Positions 43,067-52,196 of a stretch of DNA of 64,000 nucleotides are shown piece after piece. The stretch's first letter is position 1. Each line of letters starts with the position of its first letter. The position numbers were made by a program, and so were the translations under genes. The DNA comes from Sva-07 sp963710625 (GTDB lineage Bacteria > Actinomycetota > Acidimicrobiia > Acidimicrobiales > Ilumatobacteraceae), in NCBI GenBank assembly GCA_963710625.1, contig CAVQBG010000022.1, positions 124,001 to 188,000 of the forward strand, in the 5' to 3' direction. Under the pieces are notes generated by a model that did not search any database, was not told the origin of the DNA, and saw only the letters and a program-made list of their open reading frames with translations.

Positions 43067-44251
43067 TCAGACGAGGCTGCGTATGACCAGGCCGGTGCGG
43101 AGCTTCGGTGTGAAGAACGTCGACTTCGGCGGCATCAACGCGCCCTCTCTCGCGGTGCGTTCGATCTCGGCCACGCTGACGGGGCGGATCAGTACAGCGC
43201 AATTCGCCGCGCCGCTGGCCAGGGCCTCGACGACATGGTCGACCCCGTGTTGGTACGTCACGGTGTGGTCCACGTCGGCCAGAGCGTGCTCCAGCCAAGC
43301 GCCGTCGAGCGAGCGCACCGAGTCGAACACGCCCGGCCGTGGTGACAACCACTGTGCCGTTCCATCGGGGGCGACGAGGCAGAGCACCCCCTTGCGGTCC
43401 ATCGTGGCGAGCGTCGCGGCGTCCGGGGACCCGGCGTCCGAGCGTTCGAACACGGTGTCGAGTGCAGCGACGAGCTCGTCGAAACTCACGCCGTGGTACA
43501 GGCGATGGATCGCCTCCACCGACAGCTGATCCGCCACGAGTTCGCTCACGAACGCGAGCGTCTCGTCGGCGGGCGACGGGCGACCGCCGTTGGCGGCGCG
43601 CACCTCGTCGCGGTAGGTGCGGCTGATGCCGTATCGGTGGTGACCGTCGGCGATCAGCACGTCGTCGGAGCCGATGAGCGTCGCGATCGCCTCGATGCGC
43701 TCGGGCTCTGCAATGCGTTCGACGATGTGCTCGACCCCGTCGACGGTGACCGAACAGATCGGCTCGCCAGGCTCGGCGAGCAGCTCGGTGAGCCCGGCGG
43801 CGAGCGACAGTCCCCACACCGGCGACAGGTTCGCCTGCGTCGCCCGGGTGAGGTCGAGGCGGTCGGTCGAGGCCTTGGGCGTGACGCGCTCGTGGGGGAG
43901 TACCCCACCGGCTCCTTCGTCGACGACCTCGATCCCGCCCAGCACGCCGGCGATGTCGCGCGCCGCGCCGGTCGCGTCGGTGAACCGCATGCGATAGATC
44001 GTGAACGACGGGGTGGGATCGAACTCCATCACCCCGGCGTCGACCCACTCACGCAGCGTGGCGGCGGCCAGCACGTAGCGGTCGGGCCCGTCCGATTCGC
44101 GCGGGACGTCGACGTGAGTGATGTTGAACCGGCTCTTGGCGCCGAGCGCATCGAGGTCGGCATCCGACAGCACGTCGTACGGCGGAGCGATCAGGTCGTC
44201 GATCTCGCGATCGCAGTAGCGCAGGGCGGGGAACGGTGTGAATCTCGGCAC
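43067..44251 (-). CDS. DUF1015 family protein
   Basis: 394-residue protein of the DUF1015 family; an archaeal member (SerK) is an ADP-dependent free serine kinase, so a small-molecule kinase role is possible but unproven. Recognisable blocks are FTPFPALRYCDREIDDLIAP, PYDVLSDADLDALGAKSRFN, LADGHHRYGISRTYRDEVRA (with I in the first position here) and LFHGVSFDELV-like text near residue 270. GTG 44251 was chosen because VPRFTPFPALRYC is the family start. An in-frame ATG at 44419 would add 56 unrelated residues. Confidence 0.85.
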   Translation of the reverse strand: MPRFTPFPALRYCDREIDDLIAPPYDVLSDADLDALGAKSRFNITHVDVPRESDGPDRYVLAAATLREWVDAGVMEFDPTPSFTIYRMRFTDATGAARDIAGVLGGIEVVDEGAGGVLPHERVTPKASTDRLDLTRATQANLSPVWGLSLAAGLTELLAEPGEPICSVTVDGVEHIVERIAEPERIEAIATLIGSDDVLIADGHHRYGISRTYRDEVRAANGGRPSPADETLAFVSELVADQLSVEAIHRLYHGVSFDELVAALDTVFERSDAGSPDAATLATMDRKGVLCLVAPDGTAQWLSPRPGVFDSVRSLDGAWLEHALADVDHTVTYQHGVDHVVEALASGAANCAVLIRPVSVAEIERTAREGALMPPKSTFFTPKLRTGLVIRSLV

Positions 44252-44298
44252 CCCGACAGGATGCCATCGTTCGGCCCCGGTCCTGCAACGATCGAACG

Positions 44299-45114
44299 GT
44301 GGACACGCTGGATCGAATCGAGACGGTGCTCTGCGACCTCGACGGGGTGGTGTGGCTCGCCCACGAGCCGATCGCCGGATCGGTCGAGGCGATCGAGCGG
44401 TTGCGTGCTGCCGGAGCACGCGTGCTCTTCGTCACCAACAACTCCGCCGCCGTCGAGGCGGACCACGAACGGGCCCTCGAATCGATCGGCGTACCCGCAC
44501 GCGGAGACGTCGTGAGCTCCGCAATGGCGGCAGCACGACTCGTGGAGCCGTCGGCGCGGGTGCTGGTGGCCGCAGGTCCCGGTGTGGTCGAGGCCGTCGA
44601 ACGACGTGGCGCCGAGGCCGTCGTCAACGACGGGTCGATCAGCCCCGAGGGCTTCGACGCCGTGATCGTCGGGCTGCACCGCGACTTCGACTTCGCTCGC
44701 CTGGCGGCCGCGTCGGCGGCGGTGCGGGCCGGCGCCCGGTTGATCGGGACCAACACCGACTCCACCTATCCCACGCCGAGTGGTCTGCAGCCGGGCGGCG
44801 GCTCGATCCTGGCGGCGATCGCGACCGCATCCGACACCACGCCGCTCATCGGCGGCAAGCCCCACCAGCCGATGGCCGACCTGATCGCAGCGACCGTCGG
44901 CACGTCGCAGCGACCGTTCGACCCGTCCCGCGTGGTGATGGTCGGGGACCGACCGGAGACCGACGGGTTGTTCGCCGAGCGACTCGGCTGTCGGTTCGCG
45001 CTCGTGCGCTCAGGGGTGTCCGGGCCCGACGCGGCGATCGGTGTCGACATCGCCGTCGACCTCGATGTCGCCGACCTCGCCGAGGCGGCCTCGCGCATCG
45101 TGTACCGCCTCTGA
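44299..45114 (+). CDS. HAD-IIA family phosphatase (NagD/PGP-like)
   Basis: 271-residue phosphatase. DxD nucleophile motif in TVLCDLDGVVWLAHEPIAG, second motif VLFVTNNSAA, cap with AVIVGLHRDFDFARLAAASA and LIGTNTDSTYPTPSGLQPGG, lysine in GGKPHQPM, and the acidic motif VVMVGDRPETDGLFAERLG. Relatives dephosphorylate sugar phosphates, glycerol phosphate or phosphoglycolate; which applies cannot be told. It is divergent from DUF1015. Confidence 0.9.
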   Translation: MDTLDRIETVLCDLDGVVWLAHEPIAGSVEAIERLRAAGARVLFVTNNSAAVEADHERALESIGVPARGDVVSSAMAAARLVEPSARVLVAAGPGVVEAVERRGAEAVVNDGSISPEGFDAVIVGLHRDFDFARLAAASAAVRAGARLIGTNTDSTYPTPSGLQPGGGSILAAIATASDTTPLIGGKPHQPMADLIAATVGTSQRPFDPSRVVMVGDRPETDGLFAERLGCRFALVRSGVSGPDAAIGVDIAVDLDVADLAEAASRIVYRL

Positions 45115-45124
45115 CCACCGGCAG

Positions 45125-45130
45125 TAGCCT
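45125..45130 (+). promoter_or_regulatory. -10 element for the phasin/H1-like gene
   Basis: TAGCCT, 6 bases before ATG 45137; leaderless pattern. Confidence 0.55.
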
Positions 45131-45136
45131 GAGCGC

Positions 45137-45652
45137 ATGGAAAACAACACATTGCAGCGACTCGTTGATGCCGGCGTCGAGTTCACCGACATCTCGCGCA
45201 AGCAGGCCGAATCGATCGTCCAGTCGATGGTGAAGGCCGGCGAGGTTCGTCGCGGCGACGCCGAGAAGGCGGTGCAGACTCTCCTCGACCGCGGTCGCGA
45301 GACGTCCGAGCGGTTGTCGAAGGATCTCCAGAACGAATTCTCCAAGCAGATCAACTGGCTGTCGGAGCGATTCGACGAACTCGAGGACCGATTCGAGGAA
45401 CTGGCGGAGAGGATCGCCGAGCGGGTCAAGGCCGAGATGAACTCCGGCGCGCCGGCAGCGAAGAAGGCCCCGGCCAAGAAGAAGGCGCCCGCCAAGAAGA
45501 AGGCTGCTGCCAAGAAGGCGCCCGCCAAGAAGAAGGCTGCTGCCAAGAGGGCCCCAGCCAAGAAGAAGGCTGCTGCCAAGAAGGCCCCGGCCAAGAAGAA
45601 GGCTGCTGCCAAGAAGGCGCCGGCCGCGGCACCCACTCCACCCGCGAGCTGA
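45137..45652 (+). CDS. Phasin-like protein with histone-H1-type Lys/Ala tail
   Basis: 171 residues in two parts. Residues 1-100 are a helical, probably coiled-coil segment (AGVEFTDISRKQAESIVQSM, KQINWLSERFDELEDRFEEL) like polyhydroxyalkanoate granule-associated/PhaI-type proteins. Residues 105-162 are Lys/Ala/Pro repeats (KKAPAKKKAAA) like eukaryotic H1 and bacterial HC1 tails, which bind DNA or RNA. It may link granules or membranes to nucleoid DNA, but that is inference. The gene directly precedes tlyA with 7 bases between. Confidence 0.85.
   Translation: MENNTLQRLVDAGVEFTDISRKQAESIVQSMVKAGEVRRGDAEKAVQTLLDRGRETSERLSKDLQNEFSKQINWLSERFDELEDRFEELAERIAERVKAEMNSGAPAAKKAPAKKKAPAKKKAAAKKAPAKKKAAAKRAPAKKKAAAKKAPAKKKAAAKKAPAAAPTPPAS
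45471..45625 (+). repeat. Tandem repeats coding for the KKAPAKKKAAA tail
   Basis: About four to five imperfect copies of a 33-base unit (AAGAAGGCGCCCGCC, then AAGAAGAAGGCTGCTGCC). Such tracts are prone to expansion and contraction, so tail length may differ between strains. Confidence 0.85.
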
Positions 45653-45659
45653 CCTCTCC

Positions 45660-46406
45660 GTGGCTCGTCGACGGCTCGACGCCGAACTGGTTCGGCGGGA
45701 GTTGACGACGAGCCGCACCGAGGCACAACACCTGATCGCCGCGAACCGCGTGCTGGTCAACGGGTCGGTCGCCGACAAGGCCGCACGTCAGGTGGCCCCC
45801 TCCGATGCTGTCGTGATCGACGGGCCCCCGCCGCGGTTCGTCGGCCGCGGTGCCGAGAAACTCGAGCATGCGCTGACCGAGTTCGACGTCGAGGTCGCCG
45901 GTCGGCGAGCGCTCGACGTCGGCGCCTCCACGGGAGGCTTCACCGACTGCCTGCTCCAACGCGGAGCCGCTCACGTGGTCGCCCTCGACGTCGGGCACGG
46001 GCAACTGCACGAACGGTTGCGGGCCGACGACCGCGTCACCAACCTCGAACGGTGCAACATCCGCCACGCCGACCTCGACACGATCGGGGGCGCCGTCGAC
46101 CTCGTGGTCGGCGACCTGTCGTTCATCTCCCTCACGCTCGTGATCCCCACACTGGTCGGGCTGTGCCAACCTGGGTCGCCGATGGTCCTGCTCGTCAAGC
46201 CCCAGTTCGAAGCCGGACGTCGCGAGGTCGACCGCGGTCGCGGGATCATCACCGACGTGGCGGTCCACGATCGGGTGTGTGACGAAGTCGCCGAGGCGTT
46301 GCGGACGGCAGGTTGCGACGTGCTCGGATGGACCCGGTCGCCGATCACGGGCGCCGACGGCAACGTCGAGTTCCTGGTGCACGCCGTCACTGCCGGGGGT
46401 CGATGA
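45660..46406 (+). CDS. tlyA: 16S/23S rRNA 2'-O-methyltransferase TlyA
   Basis: S4-domain (residues 1-60, RRLDAELVRRELTTSRTEAQ) fused to an FtsJ-type SAM methyltransferase. SAM motif ALDVGASTGGFTDCLLQRGA, then VVGDLSFISLTLVIPTL and LLVKPQFEAGRREV with the Lys. In mycobacteria TlyA methylates both rRNAs and its loss gives capreomycin resistance. GTG start, 7 bases after the phasin-like gene. It overlaps nadK by 4 bases. Confidence 0.95.
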   Translation: MARRRLDAELVRRELTTSRTEAQHLIAANRVLVNGSVADKAARQVAPSDAVVIDGPPPRFVGRGAEKLEHALTEFDVEVAGRRALDVGASTGGFTDCLLQRGAAHVVALDVGHGQLHERLRADDRVTNLERCNIRHADLDTIGGAVDLVVGDLSFISLTLVIPTLVGLCQPGSPMVLLVKPQFEAGRREVDRGRGIITDVAVHDRVCDEVAEALRTAGCDVLGWTRSPITGADGNVEFLVHAVTAGGR

Positions 46407-47254
46407 TGCGCGGTGTGGCGCTGGTTGCTCACCACGAACGATCGACCGCTCGTGAACACGCTCTGCGTGCGCTGCAGTGGTGTGCCGAACGCGACATCCC
46501 GTTCTGGATGACACCCGACGATGCCCGAGCCATCCGGCTCGACGAGCACGCCAGCGTGCGGCCGATCGCGGAGGCGAGCCTCGTGCTCAGCCTCGGCGGC
46601 GACGGCACGATGCTGCGCAGCGTCCGTCTCCTCGAAGGCGCCGCCGTACCGCTGCTCGGCGTGAATCTCGGTTCGTTGGGATACCTCACCGAGGTCGAAC
46701 CCGATCGCCTCACCGAAGCGCTCGGCCGCTTCGCGAGCGGTGAGCACGAGGGCCGTTGGCACCTCGACGAGCGCATGATGCTCGATGCGTCGGTGAACGG
46801 AGAGCGTGTGGGCCGGGCGCTCAACGAGGCGGTCGTCGAGAAGGCCGCGTCCGGGCACACCGTGCGCCTGTTGGCGCGCATCGACGGTGAGCCCTTCACG
46901 TACTACGCCGCCGACGGCTTGATCGTCGCCACGCCGACCGGCTCCACGGCCTATTCGCTCTCCGCCCGCGGCCCGATCGTGTCGCCGCGCCACCGGGCGA
47001 TGCTGCTCACGCCGGTGTCGCCGCACATGCTGTTCGATCGCACGCTCGTGCTCGACCCGTCCGAGGTGGTCGAGATCGAGGTGACCGGCCATCGTCGTGC
47101 CGAGCTCACGCTCGACGGTCGGCCGGTTGCCTCGCTCGACGACGGCGACGTGGTGTCCTGCTCTCCGTCGTCGGCCACCGCCAACTTCGTGCGCTTCGGT
47201 GCCGAGCGATACCACCAGATCCTGAAGGCCAAGTTCGGCCTCGCCGACCGGTAG
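46403..47254 (+). CDS. nadK: NAD kinase
   Basis: Phosphorylates NAD to NADP (283 residues). The GGDG motif is in LVLSLGGDGTMLRSVRLLEG, followed by LLGVNLGSLGYLTEVEPD, LNEAVVEKAASGHTVRL and YYAADGLIVATPTGSTAYSL with NE/D ligands. ATG 46403 or 46406 are equally placed; 46403 makes the ATGA overlap with tlyA. The tlyA-nadK-recN order matches that of mycobacteria (Rv1694-1696). Confidence 0.96.
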   Translation: MMRGVALVAHHERSTAREHALRALQWCAERDIPFWMTPDDARAIRLDEHASVRPIAEASLVLSLGGDGTMLRSVRLLEGAAVPLLGVNLGSLGYLTEVEPDRLTEALGRFASGEHEGRWHLDERMMLDASVNGERVGRALNEAVVEKAASGHTVRLLARIDGEPFTYYAADGLIVATPTGSTAYSLSARGPIVSPRHRAMLLTPVSPHMLFDRTLVLDPSEVVEIEVTGHRRAELTLDGRPVASLDDGDVVSCSPSSATANFVRFGAERYHQILKAKFGLADR

Positions 47255-47274
47255 CGGGCATCGATGCCTGAGCG

Positions 47275-48870
47275 ATGCTGACCGAACTGCACATCGAGAA
47301 CCTCGGCGTGATCGAACGTGTCGCGCTCGTGCTCGGGCCGGGCTTGACCGCCGTCACCGGCGAGACCGGGGCCGGAAAGACCATGCTGGTCGAGGCGATC
47401 GAGCTGCTGGTCGGCGGACGAGCCGACTCCTCGATGGTGCGCCATGGAGCGGTCGAGGCCCGAGTCGACGGTCGTCTCGTGACGCCCGACGGCGTGGAGA
47501 CGGTGCTCACCCGGATCGTTCCCGCCGTTGGACGGTCCCGCGCGTACGTCAACGGACGGCTGGCCACCGTCGCGTCACTTGCCGATGTCGCCGCCGATGT
47601 CGTCGATCTCCACGGACAGCACGCACACCAGTCGCTCCTGTCGACGACGACACAGCGTGCAGCGCTCGACGAGTACGGCTCGATCGATCTCGATCCGCTC
47701 CGGGCGGCCCGGGCCCGGCTGACCGAGATCGACGCCGCACTGGCCGCGCTAGGAGGCGACGATCGTGCCCGCGCTCGGGAGATCGACCTGCTCCGCTTCC
47801 AGGTCGACGAACTCGACGCCGCCGCGATCGACGACCCCGACGAGGACGAACGACTCGACGCCGAGGAGTCGCTGCTTGCCGATGCCACGGCCCACCGCGA
47901 TGCGGCGGCTGCAGCCGCGATGTCGCTCAGCGACGACGGGGGTGCGCGAGACGCCATCGCCGCTGCACTCGCTGCGATCGACGGTCGGGCGCCCTTCGCG
48001 GAGCAGGCCGACCGCCTCCGGGACCTCCTTGCGGAGCTCGACGACCTCGCCGGCGACCTCCGGGCACGCGGCGAGGCGATCGACGAGTCACCCGAGCGTT
48101 TGGCGTTCCTGCGCGAGCGCCGCCAACTCCTCAAGAACCTCCGCCGGAAATATGGCGACGACCTCGCAGCGGTGATGGAGTTCCACGCAGCATCGGCCGA
48201 TCGGCTGCGTGAACTCGAACAGTTCGACGAACGAGCCGCCGAGCTCGACGGGGAGCGACAACAGGCGGTCGCCGACGAACGAGCCGCCGCGATCGCCGTG
48301 GGCCGCCGACGCAGGGAGGTGGGTCCCGAGCTCGCCGCTGCGGTCGAAGCCGAGCTGCGGAACCTGGCGATGCCGCACGTGTCGGTCGCCGTCGAGGTCG
48401 GCAATCACCCCGACGACCACCCGGGCGATCGTGTCCAGTTCCTGCTCGCCGCGAATCCGGGTGCACCGCTGCTTCCGCTGACTCGGGTGGCGTCGGGCGG
48501 CGAGTTGGCTCGGGCGATGCTGGCGTTGCGCCTCGTGTTGTCGGTGGCGTCCGCCGACCATCAGAGCGGGCGCACGCTGGTGTTCGACGAGGTCGACGCA
48601 GGGATCGGCGGGGCCGCCGCCCAGGCGATCGGTGATGCCCTCGCGCAGCTCGGCCGGACCCATCAGGTGCTGGTCGTCACCCACCTCGCGCAGGTCGCGG
48701 CCGCCGCCGACGTCCAGATCTCGGTCGCCAAGACCGTCCGGCAGGGTCGGACATTCGCTGCGGCGAACGCGATCTCCGGCGAGGAACGGATTGCCGAGAT
48801 CGCCCGGATGCTGTCCGGCTCGGGCACGGACTCGGCGCTGAACCACGCCCGGGAGCTGCTCGAGCGCTGA
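47275..48870 (+). CDS. recN: DNA repair ATPase RecN
   Basis: SMC-like ATPase that organises broken DNA ends. 531 residues: Walker A in TAVTGETGAGKTMLVEAIEL, long Ala/Glu/Arg-rich coiled coils (about 150-330), the signature VASGGELARAMLALRLVLSV and Walker B region TLVFDEVDAGIGGAAAQAIG. Slightly short for the family (commonly 550 or more), reflecting a shorter coiled coil. No LexA box was recognised in its short upstream gap. Confidence 0.96.
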   Translation: MLTELHIENLGVIERVALVLGPGLTAVTGETGAGKTMLVEAIELLVGGRADSSMVRHGAVEARVDGRLVTPDGVETVLTRIVPAVGRSRAYVNGRLATVASLADVAADVVDLHGQHAHQSLLSTTTQRAALDEYGSIDLDPLRAARARLTEIDAALAALGGDDRARAREIDLLRFQVDELDAAAIDDPDEDERLDAEESLLADATAHRDAAAAAAMSLSDDGGARDAIAAALAAIDGRAPFAEQADRLRDLLAELDDLAGDLRARGEAIDESPERLAFLRERRQLLKNLRRKYGDDLAAVMEFHAASADRLRELEQFDERAAELDGERQQAVADERAAAIAVGRRRREVGPELAAAVEAELRNLAMPHVSVAVEVGNHPDDHPGDRVQFLLAANPGAPLLPLTRVASGGELARAMLALRLVLSVASADHQSGRTLVFDEVDAGIGGAAAQAIGDALAQLGRTHQVLVVTHLAQVAAAADVQISVAKTVRQGRTFAAANAISGEERIAEIARMLSGSGTDSALNHARELLER

Positions 48871-48960
48871 CGCGAACTGGGGCCGGCGCCAGACCCCTGC
48901 TGCAATTCGCGAGGAAGACGCGTCGCGGTCGACGCGCGGGGTATGGTGATCTCCCGTCAT

Positions 48961-48977
48961 GGTGTCGTACGGACACC
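48961..48977 (+). promoter_or_regulatory. Small hairpin in the pyrG leader
   Basis: GGTGTC GTACG GACACC, a perfect 6-bp stem with 5-base loop, 25 bases before the pyrG ATG. TATGGT at 48942-48947 may be a -10. The leader of about 50 bases and a strong GGAGGA Shine-Dalgarno differ from the leaderless genes here. A link with CTP-dependent control of pyrG is only a possibility. Confidence 0.4.
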
Positions 48978-49002
48978 GAGCACCGAGACGGAGGATTGGC
49001 AG

Positions 49003-50685
49003 ATGCCGAAGCACATTTTCGTGACCGGAGGCGTCGCCAGCTCGCTCGGCAAAGGCCTGACCGCATCGTCGCTCGGCCGTCTGCTGAAGCTCCGTGGCCT
49101 GCGCGTCACACTCCAGAAGCTCGATCCGTACATCAACATCGATCCGGGCACGATGAACCCGTTCGAGCACGGCGAGGTGTTCGTCACCGACGACGGCGGC
49201 GAGACCGACCTCGATCTCGGCCACTACGAGCGGTTCATCGACGAGAACCTCTCGCGGAACTCCAACGCCACGACCGGATCGATCTACCAGGCCGTGCTCG
49301 CCGCCGAGCGGCGCGGGGACTACCTGGGCAAGACCGTGCAGGTCATCCCGCACATCACCGACGAGATCAAGCGCCGCGTCGAACGAGTGGCTCACGACGA
49401 CGTCGACGTCGTGATCACCGAGGTGGGTGGCACGGTCGGCGACATCGAGATCCTGCCGTTCCTCGAAGCGATCCGTCAGTTCCGCAACATGGTCGGGCGC
49501 GACAACGTCTGCTACATCCACGTCACGCTGGTGCCGTTCATCGGTCCGTCCGGCGAGCAGAAGACCAAGCCCACGCAGCACTCGGTGACCGAGCTGCGCA
49601 GCCGCGGCATCCAGCCTGACGTCATCGTCTGTCGCAGCGAGGAGCCGTTGTCCGACGACCTCAAGCGCAAGATCTCGAGCCTCTGCGACGTCGAGGAACG
49701 CGCCGTCGTGAACGCCGCGGACGCGAAGAACATCTACGAGCTCCCCCTGATCCTGCACGACGAGGGCCTCGACGACTTCGTGTGCGACCTGTTGCGCATC
49801 GAGGGTGAACCCGATCTCAGCTACTGGGAGGAGTTCGTCGCCAAGGTCGAAGCGGCGACGACCCCCGTACGAATCGGGCTGATCGGCAAGTACATCGAGT
49901 TGCCCGACGCCTATCTGTCGGTGGTCGAGAGCCTGAAACACGCCGGGTTCCATCACGGCGCCGACGTCGAGATCGTGTGGGTCCAGTCCGAGAGCGTCGA
50001 GGGCCTGCTCGCCGCAGGGCAACTCAACCACCTCGACGGGATCGTGATCCCCGGCGGCTTCGGGTACCGCGGCGTCGAGGGGAAGATCGCTGCTGCCCGG
50101 TACGCCCGCGAGGAGGGCGTGCCCTGTCTCGGGCTCTGCCTCGGGCTGCAGGCGATGACGATCGAGTTCGCCCGCGACGTCGTCGGGCTCACCGACGCGA
50201 ACTCCACCGAGTTCGACCCGACGACCCACTACCCGGTGATCGATCTGATGCTGGAACAGCGCGGCATCGAGGACAAGGGCGGCACGATGCGTCTCGGCGC
50301 ATACTACGCGGTGCTCGCGTCGGGTTCCCAGGTCGCTGCGGCATACGGTGAGCCGGTCGTGTCCGAGCGCCATCGCCACCGCTACGAGTTCAACGAGCGC
50401 TACCGCAACCAGATCGAGGAAGCCGGGCTCTGGTGCTCGGGGACGTCGCCGGACAACCGCCTCGTCGAGTTCATCGAGCTGCCCGGCCATCCGTTCTGGG
50501 TCGGCACCCAGGCCCATCCGGAGTTCAAGAGCCGCCCCGATCGTCCGCACCCCCTGTTCCGTGAGCTGGTGGCGGCGGCGCTCGCCCGCCGGGCGGCCAA
50601 CGACGAATCCGATGGCGCGGTCGACGTCGAGGGGCGCGCCGACGTCGCCGGAGCGACGACCTCGGAGCCGTCGCTGTCGTCGTGA
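49003..50685 (+). CDS. pyrG: CTP synthase
   Basis: Converts UTP to CTP with glutamine. The 560 residues include the synthetase part (KHIFVTGGVASSLGKGLTAS, DPYINIDPGTMNPFEHGEVF, YIHVTLVPFI) and a class I glutaminase domain. That domain has GGFGYRGVEGKI, nucleophile Cys in PCLGLCLGLQ, and His-Glu near HPEFKSRP. ATG 49003 follows GGAGGA by 7 bases. The C-terminal 20 residues are variable. Its stop overlaps the start of the Nudix gene. Confidence 0.98.
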   Translation: MPKHIFVTGGVASSLGKGLTASSLGRLLKLRGLRVTLQKLDPYINIDPGTMNPFEHGEVFVTDDGGETDLDLGHYERFIDENLSRNSNATTGSIYQAVLAAERRGDYLGKTVQVIPHITDEIKRRVERVAHDDVDVVITEVGGTVGDIEILPFLEAIRQFRNMVGRDNVCYIHVTLVPFIGPSGEQKTKPTQHSVTELRSRGIQPDVIVCRSEEPLSDDLKRKISSLCDVEERAVVNAADAKNIYELPLILHDEGLDDFVCDLLRIEGEPDLSYWEEFVAKVEAATTPVRIGLIGKYIELPDAYLSVVESLKHAGFHHGADVEIVWVQSESVEGLLAAGQLNHLDGIVIPGGFGYRGVEGKIAAARYAREEGVPCLGLCLGLQAMTIEFARDVVGLTDANSTEFDPTTHYPVIDLMLEQRGIEDKGGTMRLGAYYAVLASGSQVAAAYGEPVVSERHRHRYEFNERYRNQIEEAGLWCSGTSPDNRLVEFIELPGHPFWVGTQAHPEFKSRPDRPHPLFRELVAAALARRAANDESDGAVDVEGRADVAGATTSEPSLSS

Positions 50686-51263
50686 GCGACGACGCGGCCT
50701 TCCGTCGCCTGTCGGAGTCGATCATCCACGAGGGCCACGTCTGGAACCTCGCGGTCGCCGAGTTCTCGGCGCCGGACGGCTCCACGTTCACCCGTGACAT
50801 CGTGCGGTCGCCCGGCGCCGTCGGCGTCGTCCCGCTCGTGTTCGACGCCGAAGGCAACCCCTCGGTCGTGCTCGTGTCGCAGTACCGGCCGCCGTACGAG
50901 CGCACCGTGCTCGAGATCCCGGCGGGGATGCGTGACATCGCCGGGGAGGACACCGAGTCGGTGGCGCGGCGCGAGCTGGTCGAGGAAGCCGGTCTCCGGG
51001 CCGATCGGATCGAACTGCTGACCGAGATCCTTCCGTCGCCCGGAATGACCGACTCGGTCACCACGCTCTACCTCGCCACCGGTTGCACGGCGGTGCCCCA
51101 CGATCGCCAGGGCCCGGAGGAGGAGCACATGGAGCTGCTCCACCTGCCGCTCGCCGACGCGATCGGGATGGTCGAACGCGGCGAGATCGCCGACGCCAAG
51201 TCGGTGGTCGCGCTGCTGCTCACCGAGCGTCGGTTGCGCGCTCGCGATCATCCTGGGACCTGA
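50682..51263 (+). CDS. Nudix hydrolase, ADP-ribose pyrophosphatase type
   Basis: 193-residue Nudix protein. The box is EIPAGMRDIAGEDTESV continuing ARRELVEEAGL, which has G-X6-E in place of G-X5-E, as in Rv1700-type ADP-ribose pyrophosphatases. GVVPLVFDAEGNPSVVLVSQ and YRPPYERTVLEIPAG lead in. In mycobacteria the same gene sits between pyrG and xerD. GTG 50682 overlaps the pyrG stop. Confidence 0.92.
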   Translation: MSDDAAFRRLSESIIHEGHVWNLAVAEFSAPDGSTFTRDIVRSPGAVGVVPLVFDAEGNPSVVLVSQYRPPYERTVLEIPAGMRDIAGEDTESVARRELVEEAGLRADRIELLTEILPSPGMTDSVTTLYLATGCTAVPHDRQGPEEEHMELLHLPLADAIGMVERGEIADAKSVVALLLTERRLRARDHPGT

Positions 51264-51278
51264 GAAACGGGACGCGGG

Positions 51279-52196
51279 ATGCTGCCGATCGAGATCGAGG
51301 AGTTCCTGTCGTGGATGGTCGCCGAGAAGGGACGGGCACCGAACACGGTTGCGGCCTATCGTCGCGACCTGGCTGCCTACTGCGAGTGGCTCGCCGGACG
51401 CGGCGTCGGCGTCCTCGACGTCGATCACACCCAACTCGTCGAGTTCGTCGGTGAGCGCAGGGCGAGCGGTGCGGCCACGTCGTCGATCGCACGACAGCTC
51501 GCGGCGATCAGGATGCTGCATCGGCACCTGTCGATCGAGGGGGAGCGACGCGACGACCCGGCGGCGGACCTCGAAGGGGTGCGGGTTCCGGCGGGGATCC
51601 CGAAGCCGCTGACCGAAGCCCAGGTCACGAGCCTGATCGATGCCGTGATCGTCACCGAGCCAGTCCATCGACGCGACCTCGCGCTGATCGAGTTGCTCTA
51701 TGCGACCGGGGCCCGGATCTCCGAGGCGGTCGGGCTCTCGATCGGCGAGGTCGACCTCGACGCACGTCTGGTCCGGCTCTACGGCAAGGGTTCGAAGGAA
51801 CGCATCGTGCCGTTCGGATCGACCGCAGCCGCTGCGCTCGAGGACTGGTTCTCATCGAGTGGACGGGCGCGGATGGTGCCCGACCGGTGGCGGCGTCGCG
51901 ACGATGCCGAGGCGGTGTTCCTCAACACCCGCGGGGGTCGTCTGACGCGACAGGCGGCGTGGCTGGTGATCAGGAAGTACGGCACACGCGCCGGCATCGG
52001 CGACCACCTGTCGCCGCACGTGCTGCGGCACTCGTGCGCAACCCACCTGCTCGATCACGGCGCCGACCTGCGCGTGGTGCAGGAGATGCTGGGCCACGCC
52101 TCGATCTCGACCACCCAGATCTACACCAAGGTCAGCCAGGAGCGACTCTGGGACGTGTACCGATCCGCTCATCCCCGGGCCACACTGACGCGGTGA
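51279..52196 (+). CDS. xerD: Tyrosine recombinase XerD
   Basis: Chromosome dimer resolution recombinase (305 residues) acting at dif. SAM-like N-terminal core-binding domain (IEEFLSWMVAEKGRAPNTVA) and catalytic domain with R in YATGARISEAVGLSIGEVDL. Lys is in YGKGSKERIVPFG, H-x2-R in SPHVLRHSCATHLLDHGADL, and Tyr in STTQIYTKVSQERLW. Operon position after pyrG-nudix and full length argue for the housekeeping XerD rather than a phage integrase. Confidence 0.95.
   Translation: MLPIEIEEFLSWMVAEKGRAPNTVAAYRRDLAAYCEWLAGRGVGVLDVDHTQLVEFVGERRASGAATSSIARQLAAIRMLHRHLSIEGERRDDPAADLEGVRVPAGIPKPLTEAQVTSLIDAVIVTEPVHRRDLALIELLYATGARISEAVGLSIGEVDLDARLVRLYGKGSKERIVPFGSTAAAALEDWFSSSGRARMVPDRWRRRDDAEAVFLNTRGGRLTRQAAWLVIRKYGTRAGIGDHLSPHVLRHSCATHLLDHGADLRVVQEMLGHASISTTQIYTKVSQERLWDVYRSAHPRATLTR

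Noticed and set aside
42111..44048. 645-codon minus-strand frame across the oxidoreductase, SSB-like and DUF1015 genes
   Set aside because: It spans three better-supported genes in other frames and is almost pure Arg/Gly/Asp shadow sequence.
48088..50550. 820-codon minus-strand frame opposite recN and pyrG
   Set aside because: Antisense shadow of two conserved genes; no motif and no plausible start signal.
51279..52196. XerD-type recombinase as sign of an integrated element
   Set aside because: The gene is in the conserved pyrG-nudix-xerD operon with overlapping neighbours, no tRNA or att repeats nearby; it is the housekeeping enzyme.
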